Shown: positions 43,261-55,845, counted from the first letter of the stretch. The stretch is DNA of 64,000 bases from Pogostemon cablin (GCA_023678885.1 CM043009.1:18779117-18843116); one strand, 5' to 3'. The notes: generated by a model from the sequence alone, not told the origin. Numbers and translations: made by a program.

Positions 43261-45911
43261 TTTATCTTATGGCCACCTCATCGCTTTCTCTAGGGAAAAA
43301 CAATCTCCTCATCATTAACCCTCAGTTTCAATTATCCCTTTTGGACATCAATTAATGCTCCCCCAGTAGCTAAGAAAGGTCTTCCTAGGATAAAAGATAC
43401 ATTATTGTCGTCCTCCATGTCGAGCACCAAGAAGTCTACTGGAAAGATGAACTTATCGACCTTTACCAATACATCCTCTATTACCCCTTTTGGATAGGTT
43501 TGAGATCAATCAGCCAACTGAAGTGCTATCAATGTCGGCTTCAACTCTCCTAAACCTAACTTTTTGAACATGGTGTATGACATCAGGTTGATGCTGGCTC
43601 CAAGATCGCATAAGGCCCTCTTCTCAGGCCCTCTCCATATTTCACCCGAAATTGTAAAACTGCCAGGATCCTTAAACTTTTCAGGTATCTTCCTCTGAAT
43701 GATTGAACTGCAATTTTCAGTGAGATTCATTGTCTCAACCCCAGTCAAGCTCCTCTTTTTGGATATAATGTCCTTGATGAATCTGGCATAATAAGGCATC
43801 TACTTAAGTGCCTCTGCGAAGGGAATATTTATCTGAATCTTCTTGAAAATTTCCAAGAATCTCTTGAACTTCTCATCAAGCCCTTTCTTGAAGTGACGCT
43901 GAGGGAATGGAATGGGTGTTTTTATTTTTAGGATCCCCCAACTATCTCTCTCTGGTTCCTCAACCTTCTGTTTTCTTCCCTCAACCTCTTAGCCATTTGC
44001 CACTTTTTCTCAGGAATTTCCTTCTCAACTTGAATGTGAGTCTAATCTGGAGTTTTTGGAATAACTGCCTCACTATTTGACTTCAACTCAACTTGAGTTG
44101 GGTCACTATCAAGCTGAATTGGTTCATTGTTGCCCAATGTATCCTCTGTTTTGACCATTGGCATCTCAGGTCTCTCATACTGCTTCCCAGACCTCAATGT
44201 GATGGTTTGCACTCTTTTGGGTTAATTTTTGTTGTAGATGGAAATTTACCCTTTTGCTGCTGCGAACCCAATGTAGATGCCAGCTGACCAATTGAGTGCT
44301 CCAACCCCTGAAACTGCTTGGACATTGAGGAGTTCATCCCCACAATCACTCCTTCCAACTTGGTGATTCTTGATTCATGAGCCTTATGGGTTGCTTCATT
44401 ATTCACCATGTATTGCTTGACCAAATCTTTAAAATTCGATTTTTCTTCCTCAGTCTTTGCTCCATGATCAAAGATGGCTGGAAACTGAACTGCATTATTC
44501 TGGTTTGAATATGAGAAATTCTCATGATTTCTTTGTCCTTGCCAATTTCCACCTCCACTTTGATTGTTCTGATTGCTACCTTGATTCTGATAGTTACCCC
44601 CTTGGAAATTCCTATTGTTGAAATTTCCTTGGTTGTTCCTATTACCTTATCAATTTCCACCTTGGTTATTAGGCAGCCCTCTCTATCCTTGTGTACTTTG
44701 ACCCATGGCCCAATTAACATCCTCAACTTCTTGCAAGTTCATCACTATGCCATCACTGTCACTTCCTTGACTGCTTCCCCAACTGTAAAGTTTACTCAAG
44801 TGCTTATTTATTTCTTCCAACTGAGTAGCAACTTTATCAAACTTATTTGCTTCAACCACTTTCTCCTCTACTCGTGCAACCTTTCCAAGCACATAGCTTC
44901 CACGAATTCTATCTAAGGGCCAGTCTCTTGAGTTCATGGATATGTCATCAAAGAGCTTCTCAGCATCTCTAGAGCTCTTCCCAAAGATGGCTCCACCAGC
45001 AGACGCATCTACAAAGACTCTCAAATCATTATCAAGACCATTGTAGAACACACTGATAATCTGAGACTTTTTGAGACCATGTTGTGGGCATCTCCTTAAA
45101 GCTTCTCTGAACCTCTCCCACGCCTCATTGAACGTCTCATCTCTTCGCTGCTTGAACTAGTTTATATCTTGCTTCAGAGCCATCACTTTTGATGGTGGCA
45201 TGAAGCGTTCCACAAAAAGCTGTTGTAATTCAGTCCAATTGCTGCAGCTCCCTTGCTCCGGTGTATCGTACCACTCTCTTGCCTTATTAGCCAAGGAAAA
45301 CTGAAACAACCTCATCTTCTAAGTATCATCATTGGCATCCGCCATCTTCACTGTGTTGACATAGCTTTTGTAACGCTTCAAGTGCCCATGCGGCTCATCA
45401 AACACATCTCCCCGAAGGAATTCCTTTCCACCATAGAGATCAGGGCTGGTCTAATGTCATTTGTTTCATTGACACCTCCAACTACGCCTGTCCCTCCCAT
45501 ATAAGTGGATTTGAAAGTCCCGCGGAGTATTATGTCATCCTTATCTGGCTGTCTAGCCCCTGCCATGATCACTGTTTCAAATTCCTCTTCAACTTCTGGC
45601 AAGTTGAGGTTCTCAGTTTCCTCTTCGACTTCTGGTAAGTCGACGCTCTCAGTTTCTCCTTCCACTTCTAGCACTGTAGACTGCTCTGCCACTTTCGTCT
45701 TATCTTTCTTTTTCAGAGCTTTTTGCAATATTAGGTGTTGTGTTAGCAATACTTCCTTCTCCCCTTCTTCTACTTGCTGATGCTTCGATTTTCGGATCAA
45801 ATTTAAAGAGTAGAAGTCCCCTCTTAGATCTCGTGTGCATACACCTGTGAAGAAGAATATAAGTTTAGGAAAAAAAATTACTAACACAAGTAATCTTAAA
45901 TAATCTAGCAA
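43261..45911 (-). pseudogene. gag and protease of an Athila-like Ty3/gypsy element
   Basis: On the minus strand, after an N-terminal acidic repeat region (three PEVEEE-type units, 45580-45680), comes the gag core. It includes RLFQFSLANKAREWYDTPEQ, FVERFMPPSKVMALKQDIN, FNEAWERFREALRRCPQHGL and VFYNGLDNDLRVFVDASAGG (44940-45330). A downstream LEGVIVGMNSSMSKQFQGLE segment fits the coiled stretch before protease. The protease domain has YYARFIKDIISKKR, KFKDPGSFTISGEIW and the active-site region ALCDLGASINLMSYTMFKKL (43530-43620), then VDFLVLDMEDDNNVSFILGR near 43400. Stops near 45320 and 45162, one before the protease and frame changes break it. The protein continues at 28977-29149 across the Tat insertion. 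CDLGASINLM and the primer-binding site identify Athila type. Confidence 0.9.
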
Positions 45912-45940
45912 TTAAAGGAAAATTAAACAATTATGCCGTC

Positions 45941-45957
45941 CCCCGGCAACGGCGCCA
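45941..45957 (-). promoter_or_regulatory. Primer-binding site, TGGCGCCGTTGCCGGGG
   Basis: Read on the minus strand, next to the LTR end and just before gag. This is the standard Athila-type site. Confidence 0.88.
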
Positions 45958-46618
45958 AGTAATGGTCCGGCAATGAAAGGTGGGTGAAGGCTAGTGGTGA
46001 AAGGCAGAAGGTGGCGATCTGTCGTGTGTTAACGACATTCTGTCGTATGATCGGTTCTTCTCTGGAGTTGGGAGTGCGAAAAGTATTAATAGCTGATGGA
46101 TGCATGTTAAGCAAAGGTTCGGACGAGATGGACTTCACGCATGGGCTTTTCCAGTGGCATGCATAATGTAATTAACGCCCACAAAATTTCCAACTTAATT
46201 TCATGCATCCACATAGCCGGCCCAAGTTAGCAATTAATCAACAAAGCTGCATTAGCTACCATGGTGACGTGGCAGAGATATGTGGTGGTGGGATCAATTG
46301 ATTTAGAATCAATTTCCATGGCCCATTGAAAATTAATTCCTGGAGTTGTTACATTAAGTACTATCTTTGCTGCTTAATTACGCTTCTCCTACTCTCTTCA
46401 AAGGAAAGCTCCATGAATTTCTTTCCAACCTTGCTAAAATTCTTCCTTTCAACTTTCATTAATTTCATTCCAAAATACACAAATTATGCAAAATCTCAAT
46501 AATACACGTGAAGTTATAAAAATATAAATATAAGTAATAAATTCCACAAATAATACTAAAATAATACAATAATCATATAAAAACGACCGATAAAAAGCGC
46601 GAATTTTCGTGCTGAAAA
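45958..46618 (-). mobile_element. 5' LTR of the Athila-like element, minus orientation
   Basis: Bounded by the primer-binding site on the inner side. The outer edge is TTTTCAGCACGAAAATTCGC (TG start apparently mutated). It is the inverted counterpart of 28284-28976. No clear 5-bp duplication is shared with the other end (AATCC left, AAATC right). Confidence 0.8.
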
Positions 46619-46738
46619 AAATCAATTCTTTAACTTAATGACACGTGTCATTATTGTTTTTTGGAATAATGTCACGTGTCCTTTAAATATAATGGTCATT
46701 AATTTATAGGGTATAATTTTTTTTTATATTATGAAATA
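46619..46738. repeat. Fragment rich in GACACGTGTC palindromes
   Basis: Two CACGTGTC palindromes 37 bases apart, then TTTATAGGGTATAATTTTTT, resembling the interior of the 26041/61826 MITE family. Confidence 0.4.
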
Positions 46739-47220
46739 CTCCATTCATCCCACAAAAAGGTACTCCCTCCATCTCATTTAAAGGGTAGTGTTTGCTTTTT
46801 GCACGTGGATTAATGATTATTATTATTTAATGTGTAGTGGTAGTTGTATTAGTGGGAGTGTGGACCCCATATTTTAATTGTATTAGTGTGTGTGTGTGGG
46901 TCCCATGTGTGTAAAAAAGGAAAGTGGACTCTTTGGGTGGGATGCCCAAAATGAAAAAAAGATACCCTTTGGGTGGGACGGAGGGAGTATATATTTTTCC
47001 ATTTTGATTCATTTCAAAACAAAATATACATTTCTCTTTTAGGTTTATGGGACCCATATAAACCAATTATTATATCCACATGGACCCACACACTATACTA
47101 ATATAACTACCCACTACATATTAAATTGTTATTTTTCTCACTTCACAACACATTAAAATATTATACTCCTTAATTTACGTACAAAAAGCAAATGTTTACC
47201 TTGTTCCGGAACAAAGGGAG
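46739..47220. mobile_element. Stowaway-like MITE (outer) holding another MITE
   Basis: CTCCATTCATCCCAC at the left and TTCCGGAACAAAGGGAG at the right. Removing 46763-46987 rejoins the element body. Confidence 0.75.
46763..46987. mobile_element. Stowaway-like MITE (inner)
   Basis: CTCCCTCCATCTCATTTAAA and TTTGGGTGGGACGGAGGGAG, TA at both borders. Inserted only 24 bases into the outer element. Confidence 0.88.
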
Positions 47221-47331
47221 TGTTAATTGAATATAGTATGTGGAATAGGGAATTCAAGTTCCCTCGTTCACAAACATCTTTATACACTAGAAGAAAATAA
47301 TACTACACTCAATATTCATGTACTACTCCAT

Positions 47332-47435
47332 TTGATTTAAAATTTGTCATCAACTCCTCACATACATAACTTACTTTACAATTTATTTATTCTCAAATTA
47401 AAAATCAACTTTTTTATTATCTATGAAAGTATAAC
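47332..47435. mobile_element. MITE fragment, left part
   Basis: CTCCATTTGATTTAAAATTT then TACTTTACAATTTATTTATT, matching the 540-807 subfamily reversed. No right end. Confidence 0.5.
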
Positions 47436-47439
47436 ATGT

Positions 47440-48264
47440 AAGGATGAGTCTTTGATGTGTCTTCGCACATTTAATTATGTTTCCATAAATTGAATTTGTA
47501 TGTCTTTTAATTCGCACTTAAATCATCAGTTACATTTTAAATAAAGCATCGCAAATAGTACACCCAAAAGAATAGTTTACAGGCAAAGAATGAAAAAGAC
47601 ATTGTTGCCCGTTTCTCCTCGTATCGTTATTGTAATAAACTTTCAATTTAATGGTTCATACAAATAGTACAGACAAAGATAATGTGCCACGTTCTATCAT
47701 GGAACCTCTGACCCCACTCTAAGAATAAGAATTTGTCATGGTTTCGTTACATATGGAAAACATGTATATACAATTATCCTATTTACTTTAGGCAATATAC
47801 TAGGTTAGAACTTTGGCTAATTAAGAGAAAATATCAAAATTAGTTTTTTATGTTTAATCTGAATTCAGTTCTTAAGTTTGTTAAATTCGCACTTTTGGTC
47901 CTCTACTGTCCAATTTTGATCCTTTTTGTTCAAATCTAGTCATTTTTATCAAATTCAGTCCTATTTTTTGTACAAATTTAGTCTTTTTTATGTCAAATTT
48001 TATCAAAGTTTAATCCTTTATGTTAGAAATTGTCAATTTTGATCCAAAATTATAGGACTAAATTTTATAAAATGACTAAATTTGGGCAAAAATGACCAAA
48101 ATCGGACGCCGGAGGACCACAATTGCGAATTTAGAAAACTGGAGAACGGAATTTGAACTATGGCAAACATAAAGGACCAAATTTAATATTTTACCGCTAA
48201 TTTACAAAGATATGATTCCTATTAAAAATAGGATATGCACAATTAATATTCATAATATCTAACA
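47440..48264 (-). mobile_element. 3' LTR of a copia element (far end uncertain), split by a fold-back repeat
   Basis: The minus strand reads GTAGGGGCA, a polypurine tract, then TGTTAGATATTATGAATATT from 48264. This start-of-LTR position follows the copia stop. The other end was not located; 47440 is a rough limit. Confidence 0.5.
47827..48206. mobile_element. Fold-back MITE, GACTAAATTTGG family
   Basis: Inverted ends AGAAAATATCAAAATTAG and GGTAAAATATTAAATTTGGT (right end reverse-complemented), each followed by a TTTATGTTT-type block and a pairing interior. Bordered by GCTAATTA on the left and GCTAATTT on the right, an 8-bp duplication with one mismatch. This suggests a hAT- or MULE-type MITE. 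Confidence 0.7.
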
Positions 48265-48876
48265 TGCCCCTACAGTGGAAACGGGAGGTTCACATATGTT
48301 TAGACTGTTCCGGAAATCATCAAATAATATGCGTGGAAGCCCTTTTGTGAAGATATTTGCTATTTGATAACAGGATGGAATATGTAAAACACAAACTTCT
48401 CCACGGGACGTTTTCTCAAGGACAAAGTATATGTCCAATTTAATATATTTGGTCCGCTGATGCTGAACAAGGTTTACAGAGAGGTATATAGTGCTGACAT
48501 TATAGCAATAGACCAATGTTACCTTATTAACTGGACAATGAAGTTCCAATAAGAGATTTCGGATCCAACAAGATTCAGAGACAACATTAGCAACTCCTCT
48601 ATATTCTAGATCTGCTTCAGCACTAGCTAGAACGAGACAATATAGGTTGATGTTTGGAAGACTAGGAAATCAAGTAGGAACTTATAAACGTACAATAGCC
48701 AGAAGTGGAACGTCTTGTATCTAGGCAGCCACCCCAATCTGCATCAATGTATGAGATAGGAGATGTAACAGGAGATTTATAGAGATGCAAGCAAATTAAA
48801 GTTTAGGGTGCCTTGTATGTAGCATATAATCCGTTTAAGAGCAGCCATGTGCCCTCCGTTGATCATGCATGCATGT

Positions 48877-50616
48877 TGTTAGGCATTTTCTTAGCACACA
48901 AAACTAATCCCCAATTATTAAAGATATTAATTGCAACTTAGGCAAGCGACCAAGTTAAATATCAAACCCAAAGGACGGTGTATTATCAATTTATTTACTT
49001 ACTAAATTAATTAATACGAAAGGCAACAAAAGTTTTGAAAATAATTATATCTACCAAACAATTAATTAAAATAGCAAATAAAATAAATCAAGAACTAGGA
49101 AAATACAAAGTGAATCAAGTAGGAGAATATATAGTTCTAGGATAATCCAATTTCATTCATTAATTTTCCTTTCAAGTGTACTGTCAGACTCTGCCTTTTG
49201 GACTATGGACGCATCACTTAACCATGCTGATCTACTATATAGACACGAGTAAATTATGCATGTAACACGTGTGAATCACCTTGGAACAAGAGATATAATT
49301 TCACCCCCTTTCTAGGTACTATCAGTATCAATTATTTCCCCGATCGTCTGTTACTCTAATCCGATATGATCTCTCTTTATAGGTACTATAAGATTAACCT
49401 CTTTATCATGCTTATTCACTCGAATTTAATTTAATTAATAAACATTCATATATGATAGTTCTAATGAAATTTCAGAGTCCCCTCACTTAGAATTATAACC
49501 ATAAACCCTGTTCAGAGGTGAACGCACTTAATCAACAACCAGTTATACATTCAGACTCTATATAACAGTTGAAGATTCACAAAAAGACCGTGAATATTAG
49601 TTAAAAATGCTCAATCATATCTAAAATAAATTTACAAGTAGTGTTGTACGAAGGATACACAAGATAATTCAATTAACTTATAAAACCTTCATAATTCCTT
49701 GAACTACCAAAACGATTCTAGCCCATGATATTGCAAAGAACAATCATGGAGGTTGGATAGATCTTACACATATGTCTGAAAAGTTATAAGATAAATTAGG
49801 AAACGAATAAAATCCTAGATGCGGGAGTCGTCGCTTTCTTCTCTGTCTTGAATCTTTCTCTTAGTTCTCCACTTGATTCGGCAGACGAAGGTGGATGGAT
49901 GGAGGAAGATATGGATGTAGAGGATGGTCTGGGGATGATCCCCCTTGTGGAGGTGGTAGCGATGTTATGTTTTTGGATGTGAATTGTATTCCTTTTATAC
50001 TTCAGACTCTTCCAATGGATCCCTAATGGACTATTTAAGTGAAAACACGTACATACACACTCTGGAGGTATAAAAGTATGGATTTAGAGCAGTCCCGCAC
50101 GTCCGTTCGACTAGCTCATCTTGGTCGAACAACATCCATTTAGTCGAATAGACCTCGAACAAGCTCCCCACGGACTTACAGAAACAAACCCGCCCGTTTG
50201 GCCACCATACATCCAAGAAGGCTTGGTCGAACGACTTGTACTTGGTCGAACAAGATCTTACAGGGTTGAACCGAAAGCCATGGTAGACAAGATCGTTTTC
50301 ACCCAAGAGTCACATCAATCGAAGTTCGGATGTGAAAGTGATGCTCAAAATCGTGATACTGTGTGATTACTCCCAAGAAGTCCATTAGACTAGTCGAACA
50401 GCCTTGTACTCAGCCAAACAGCATCTCGAATTCTTCCCCCTTTCAATTTTGAGCGCTTATGTCCTGTTATCCTGTGAAAATAAGCCTAAACGACCTTCGT
50501 AGCATCTGATTTGTGATTTTTCACTACATATCTCGATTCGTCTCGATTTAAGATCAAATCATACATAATTTAAACAGAAATCAGAGCTCAAATTACAAAA
50601 ATATTTGCTCTCATCA
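48877..50616 (-). mobile_element. Solo LTR (family A) in the copia RNase H region, perfect 5-bp duplication
   Basis: The minus-strand LTR starts TGATGAGAGCAAATATTTTT at 50616 and ends GCTAAGAAAATGCCTAACA at 48877. CATGT borders it on both sides (48872-48876 and 50617-50621). It contains GTTCGACCA-type motifs (50105-50255) and is closely related to 56364-57998 and 59029-60626. No internal region remains, so it is the product of LTR-LTR recombination. Confidence 0.9.
50121..50366 (+). other. Open frame over the motif cassette, not called as a gene
   Basis: An 81-codon frame on one strand and a 91-codon frame on the other read through the GTCGAAC-rich cassette of the solo LTR. No domain features; best explained by the repeat composition. 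Confidence 0.5.
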
Positions 50617-53365
50617 CATGTATAGGCAAACTTGTTGTACGGCATAGGAGATGTCGTGTCTAGTGAATGTAAGATAATGGAGTGCACCACTAGACTCTGA
50701 TAATGACAAGGATCCCTATATGATGAACCCTCATTCGCCCCTAACTTTTGCTTATTGTGAATATGGGTAGAACAAGGCTTGCATGAATTCATACCAGCTC
50801 GATCAATAATCTCATTTGCATATTTTGTTTAAGAAAGGAAAAGACTATCTGCATGACGAGTGACCGGAATTCCCAAAAAATAGCATAGAGGATCTAAGTC
50901 CTTCATAGAAAACTCAAAGGCAAGAAGAGTCATAATAGATTTTCGAAGAGCATATGATGAGGCAGTGAGCATAATGTTATTAGTATAAAGTAGAATATAT
51001 GCAACATTATTGCCATGATGATAAATGAATAGAGAGTAATCACATTTGTTGTGGAAAAAAACCAATTGGGGCAACATAATCTGCAAACTGCTGATACCGA
51101 GCACAATGTGCTTGCTTGAGGCCATAAAAGGGTTTCTTTAGCAAAAGAAACATAATCTGGATGATTATGATCTTTAAATCCCATTAGCTGATGCATTTAC
51201 ACTTCTGCATCAAGATGACCATGTAAGAAAGTATTCTTGACATCTAGTTGATGAATAGGCCAACATTTAGATAATGAAATGGTCAATATTGTTCGAATAG
51301 TAGCTGGTTTTACCAAAGAACTAAATATCTCCTCACATTCTATGCCAACCTGTTGAGATCTGCCATCACCAACAGACGAGCTTTGTGTCGCTCAAAATAA
51401 CCATCAAATTTCGTTTTATGTCGAAAAATCCACATAAAAAGAATTATATTTGTATCAGTTGGACGGGGAACTAACACCCACATCTTATTTTAAATTAGAG
51501 CATTGTATTCATCCAACATGGCTGATTTCCAATTCAGGTCATTAAGAGCACTTATGGGGTTCGTGGTAGGGGAGAAATAGATGTGGTAGTGGCAGTATTC
51601 AAGATAAATTGATGTTTAGGACTAAATATGCCATGTTGGCTACGAGTGATCATTCGTTGAGCAAGTGGATTTGCTTGGGGATAAGGTGGGATGGATGATG
51701 GTATTGTATGATGTGTTGTTTTTGGTGTTTTATTGGGCAAAGTTTGGAACTACGGACTAGGAGAATGAGTATCATGGACTTGTGGTGATGGATTTGATCA
51801 TTGTGAAGTGAACTGACTTTGCATGTAATGAAGAAGAAGTGTGAAATTCCAGAATCTAAAAAATCATATGAGATGGTTAGGTGTGTGTGTAACTGGGAGA
51901 ATGGGAATTGGGTCACATCGAAAATTACGTGCCTTGAAATGATTATTTTTTTACTCAACAGATCATGACTTTTATAGCCCCAATGATTAATTAAAAGGAT
52001 TTCCAAAAAAAAATCAAGATGTAGAACGTGATTATAATTTGTTAATGGTTGATGATGGAAATTAGAAAGGATAGCACAGACACCCAAGTACCCGCAGATG
52101 AGAGTAAGATGAAAATTTTTTATACAGAATTTGAGTGGGAGTTTTATATCCTAAAACATTATTAGCTAGGAAGAATGTTGAGGAGGTATATGCCATTCGT
52201 AAAGCATGATGCCAAAAGGATAGGGGACGGAAGCATGGACAAGTAAATTAAGTACGAATTATATTATTGATGGATTGAATTTTTCTTTTCGCCTTACCAT
52301 TTTGAGGCAATGTATAAGGACAAGGGAACGAAGTTGTATGCCATTTGCTTTACAATAATTTCTAAATGAAGTATTATCAAACTCCCGACCATTGTCACAT
52401 TGAAAGTTTTTAATTTCCCTGTCAAATTGGGTTTGTATAAATATTTTAAAGGTTTTAAAAATTAAGTATACCTATGACTTGTGAGAGATAGAACAAGTTT
52501 ATAGGAAATTACTGTAATCATCAAGAAATACGCATAATAACGGTGTCCAGATGAACTTAAAACAGGAGAAGACCATAAATCATTATGGATAATATCAAAA
52601 GGCATAGTAGTATGAGATATAGAGTGTTGAAATGGTAATTTAATGTGTTTCCCAAGGGGACAAGATTGACAAAAAGAGTTACTGGCCTTATTTAACTTAA
52701 TGAAATTGCTACTACAAAGAGAACAGTAAACAGTTTCCCCAGAATGACCTAGGCGAGAATGCCATAGGTAATTAGAAGAAATAACAGGAAAAGTATAAGT
52801 TGGTGTGGCCCAAGTGTTGGTGATAGGATAGGTTCCCGGTATGTCACATCCTAAAATTCCATATATATAAATATAAAATTTTAACTATTAGGACATGATT
52901 AAATATTGATTTTATCCAAATCATTAATTCTTTAAAGTAGTGGAAGCTTAAAAGTGAAGATATAATTGATACATTTAACACTAATTATTAAGTCTCAAAC
53001 ATATAATTTAAAAGTGAAAATAAATCTAATGAAATTCCCTTTGAACAATAATAATATTATTCAAAAAAAAAAAGCCAACCTACATCAAATAAATAGAATT
53101 TATAAAACAAAAGATTTAATTTTCTAAAATGCAATTGTATTAATTTCTCTATTTCCATACCGATAAACATTCACCACCCATCGCCTCTCTTTATGTTGCA
53201 TCTCTTAAGCTTGAAATGATATGAAGTGATGGGATGAGCAAAACCACAAGCTCATTGGGGATACTATACTTTCCAGAATTAAATATCACATGCAAATACC
53301 AACTAAGTAACATAAATCATGTAGATGTAAATGTACTGAATAACTTATTTCTCAATTGTTCAAGT

Positions 53366-53520
53366 AGTAAAAGTCTCATTTATAAAGGTCAGGAGACCTA
53401 GTCTCGTTTATACAGGTCAGGAGACCTATGTCTCATTTATAAAGGTCAAGAGACCTATGTCTCGTTTATAAAGGTCAGGAGACCTATGTCCCATTTATAA
53501 AGGTCAGGAGACATATCTGT
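53366..53520 (+). repeat. ~29-30-bp tandem repeat, five copies, inside the solo LTR
   Basis: Unit GTCTCATTTATAAAGGTCAG followed by GAGACCTAT. Each unit contains the palindrome GGTCAGGAGACC-like element. Confidence 0.88.
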
Positions 53521-54862
53521 ACATGCATGAACTCAAAGATACCACAAACATCAGTTAATAAAGTCAAGTAAGAATTTTTCCACCTGAAATGAATGTCGTG
53601 GATACATATGAATATAATTGATCACACTTGAATCCTTGTAATGTTCATCATGTAATTGATTATAGCATGAAATAAATTACTTTTAGTTATATCATTGAAT
53701 GTCGTTTGAGTTTTAAATAAATGAAATAGAATGATTTGAATTTTAAATGAAGTAAAATTAATTACGAATAGAAGTATTTTATAAGTTTGAAATATCGTAA
53801 ATTGAATGAGGAGAAATAAAAGTTCTAATAGAATGTTAAACATACACGAACATTAATATTTAAATTTATAAATAGTAATATAATAATAAAAACAGCACAA
53901 AACTTCATGTATGAGTGCTAGACTTACATTAATACAACATATCTAAATTTTATTAAGTTTTAAAATATATAAGTATATGTTTCATATTTTAAAACTGGAA
54001 CTATAAAAGCTGGAATTTCTGTTATGTTAAACTCAAGTATCTTAAAATATATGGGTAGAAATTATTTAAAATTAATATATGTTATAATGAATATATCAAT
54101 ATATAATATATCCAAAAATCATAATTTTTAAAAATCAATAAATAAGGTTTTCATATTTTTGGAAGATACATTAAGATTTTCTTGAAACAAATACTAATAT
54201 AAATTAATATAAAATTATTTTAAATCTAAAAATTTTATTGAACATTCTAAAATATAATAATTATAACATATTCGAAATTCATTGGATTTGAAAAATTATA
54301 ACTTTATAATTCGAATATTCTAATCGGGTATACATACAATTTCAGATTCTGCAAATATAAGTATGAAACTTGTATTAAATAAATTACTACTTTAAAAATC
54401 ATAAAATTTTAAATATAAGTCTAGAACCAAACAATAAACGACATATTAAAATTTCATGGGTATTGGAATTAAATATATAAGTATTTAAAATTCTAAAAAT
54501 AAGTTACCATAATTTTGTAAGTAAGGTTGACACTTGTTGATAGAGTAAGAATAATCTTTGAATAAGATTTTCTGGCTTTCCACGGATTTTCAAAGGAGAA
54601 ACGATGAAGAAATATGTTTCTTACTTTCTTTTTCTTTATTTTGTAACCCCTCATTTCTAGTGTACTAGAAAAGAATGAATTAAAAGATCAGTACTTTTGT
54701 TTTTATATAATGAATAGTTTGGACTTTACATTGAACTTTAGCATTAGAATATGTTTGGGCTTGGGTTTGAATTTAGGAAAAATATATAAAATTGAAAATA
54801 AAACTAAAAGGGAATTTAAAATTTAATACTTATGTGAACTGACAGAGAGTTTCGATGAGCTT

Positions 54863-54864
<2 letters not shown>

Positions 54865-54941
<77 letters not shown>
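54865..54941. repeat. (AT)n microsatellite
   Basis: Close to 40 AT units near the LTR end. Confidence 0.97.
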
Positions 54942-54943
<2 letters not shown>

Positions 54944-55185
54944 CGGATATTACACGTAGCTCTTACATCTCATTAGATGTCTCTCCGTCTTTAAATCCTT
55001 CACAAAAAAATTAAGTAGATCAAACTCAGGAACTGAAACCAATTTATCAATAGTGAATTTTCTTACAGAAACAAGGTTTTTAATGAGGTGTGGAGCATGT
55101 AACACGTCTTCTAGGTTTAAAGGGGGATTGGGAGGGCTCAGAGAAATACTACTATAATCACGAATTGGAATAGTGTCGCCGTTAC

Positions 55186-55554
55186 CAACAATTATGTAAA
55201 ATTTTAATTAATTGTTTTATTTCGGCCCAATTTGATAAAAAAAAAAGAAATGTAAACCGTAACTTGTGATTAATCAAAATGAAAAACATAAATTATATTT
55301 TTTTTCTGGCAATGTACTGCGTATAATCAATATTATGGTTTATAATTCATTTCTAAATTTATGATTTATGGTTGTTAGTTATTAAATTCACTTTAATTTA
55401 GAGTTGCATTTAGTTTAACTTATTAATTTCAACGAATTTTTATTATTTATATTTTAATTCCGTGTTGTTGTTGAAATTGTATGATGAAAGTATTTTGTTG
55501 TAAAATTTGAGTTGAAATTGCTGAATCCATAAAAAAAATAAAAGGAAAAGTAAT
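55186..55554. other. No gene seen; AT-rich
   Basis: Copia similarity ends at about 55185. Nothing recognised beyond it. Confidence 0.45.
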
Positions 55555-55845
55555 TTACCGTCTTGTGTAAAGGCTTCCGTGAAATGGATAAAAAGTGATA
55601 ATATTATTAATAAAAAATTATATTCAATTGATGAAAAGTAATAATGGTATAGTGAACTATTTCATTAAAAATTTACGGTATAAATCTAACTCTAAAAAGT
55701 AACAATTTTTTTTAGAAAAATGTAACAACATCTTTAATAAAAAATGATAATTAATTTAAAAAATATAAAAATGATAATTAATTTTAAAAGTGTATAATAA
55801 TCTATGGTGTATAACGTAAGACTTTCCGATCCAAAAAAGATAGTA
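55555..55845. repeat. AAAGTGATAAT-type repeat, most complete copy
   Basis: Left end CCGTCTTGTGTAAAGGCTTC. The right end reverse-complements to GATCGGAAAGTCTTACGTTA. The interior carries AAAAAGTGATAATATTATT, ACTATTTCATTAAAAATTTA and repeated AATGATAATTAATTT. Confidence 0.6.

Larger units (their letters stand above)
52842..54954 (-). mobile_element. Solo LTR, Tekay/Del-like, in the copia element
   Basis: It begins TGTCACATCCTAAAATTCC and ends TTTCGGATATTACA, the conserved edges of Del/Tekay gypsy LTRs (TGTCACACC...GGTGTTACA). Flanks CGGTA and CGTAG resemble each other but need an indel to match. The copia reading resumes across it. Orientation is not certain, because the LTR ends are only partly informative. 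Confidence 0.75.
48264..55185 (-). pseudogene. Ty1/copia pol, interrupted by two solo LTRs
   Basis: Read from right to left: GNGDTIPIRDYSSISLSPPN and VLHAPHLIKNLVSVRKFTID (54990-55185) precede the GAG-pre-integrase domain. The Tekay-like solo LTR (52842-54954) lies here. After it come WHSRLGHSGETVYCSLCS and the integrase core with DLWSSPVLSSSGHRYYA (52540-52840), then GYKSHDLLSKKIIISRHVIF (51950s). RT reads DYSLFIYHHGNNVAYILLYT (50829-51125); its YVDD is replaced by YTNN. MNSCKPCSTHIHNKQKLGAN is at 50792. After the second solo LTR (48877-50616) comes RNase H with YIDADWGGCLDTRRSTSGYC and ANVVSESCWIRNLL, ending CEPPVSTVGAC near 48260. Many stops, frame changes and a lost RT active site. No 5' LTR or gag is visible beyond 55185. 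Confidence 0.88.

Noticed and set aside
28284..46618. A single normal Athila element with direct LTRs
   Set aside because: The two LTR copies are clearly inverted relative to each other and one lacks the adjacent primer-binding site or purine tract.
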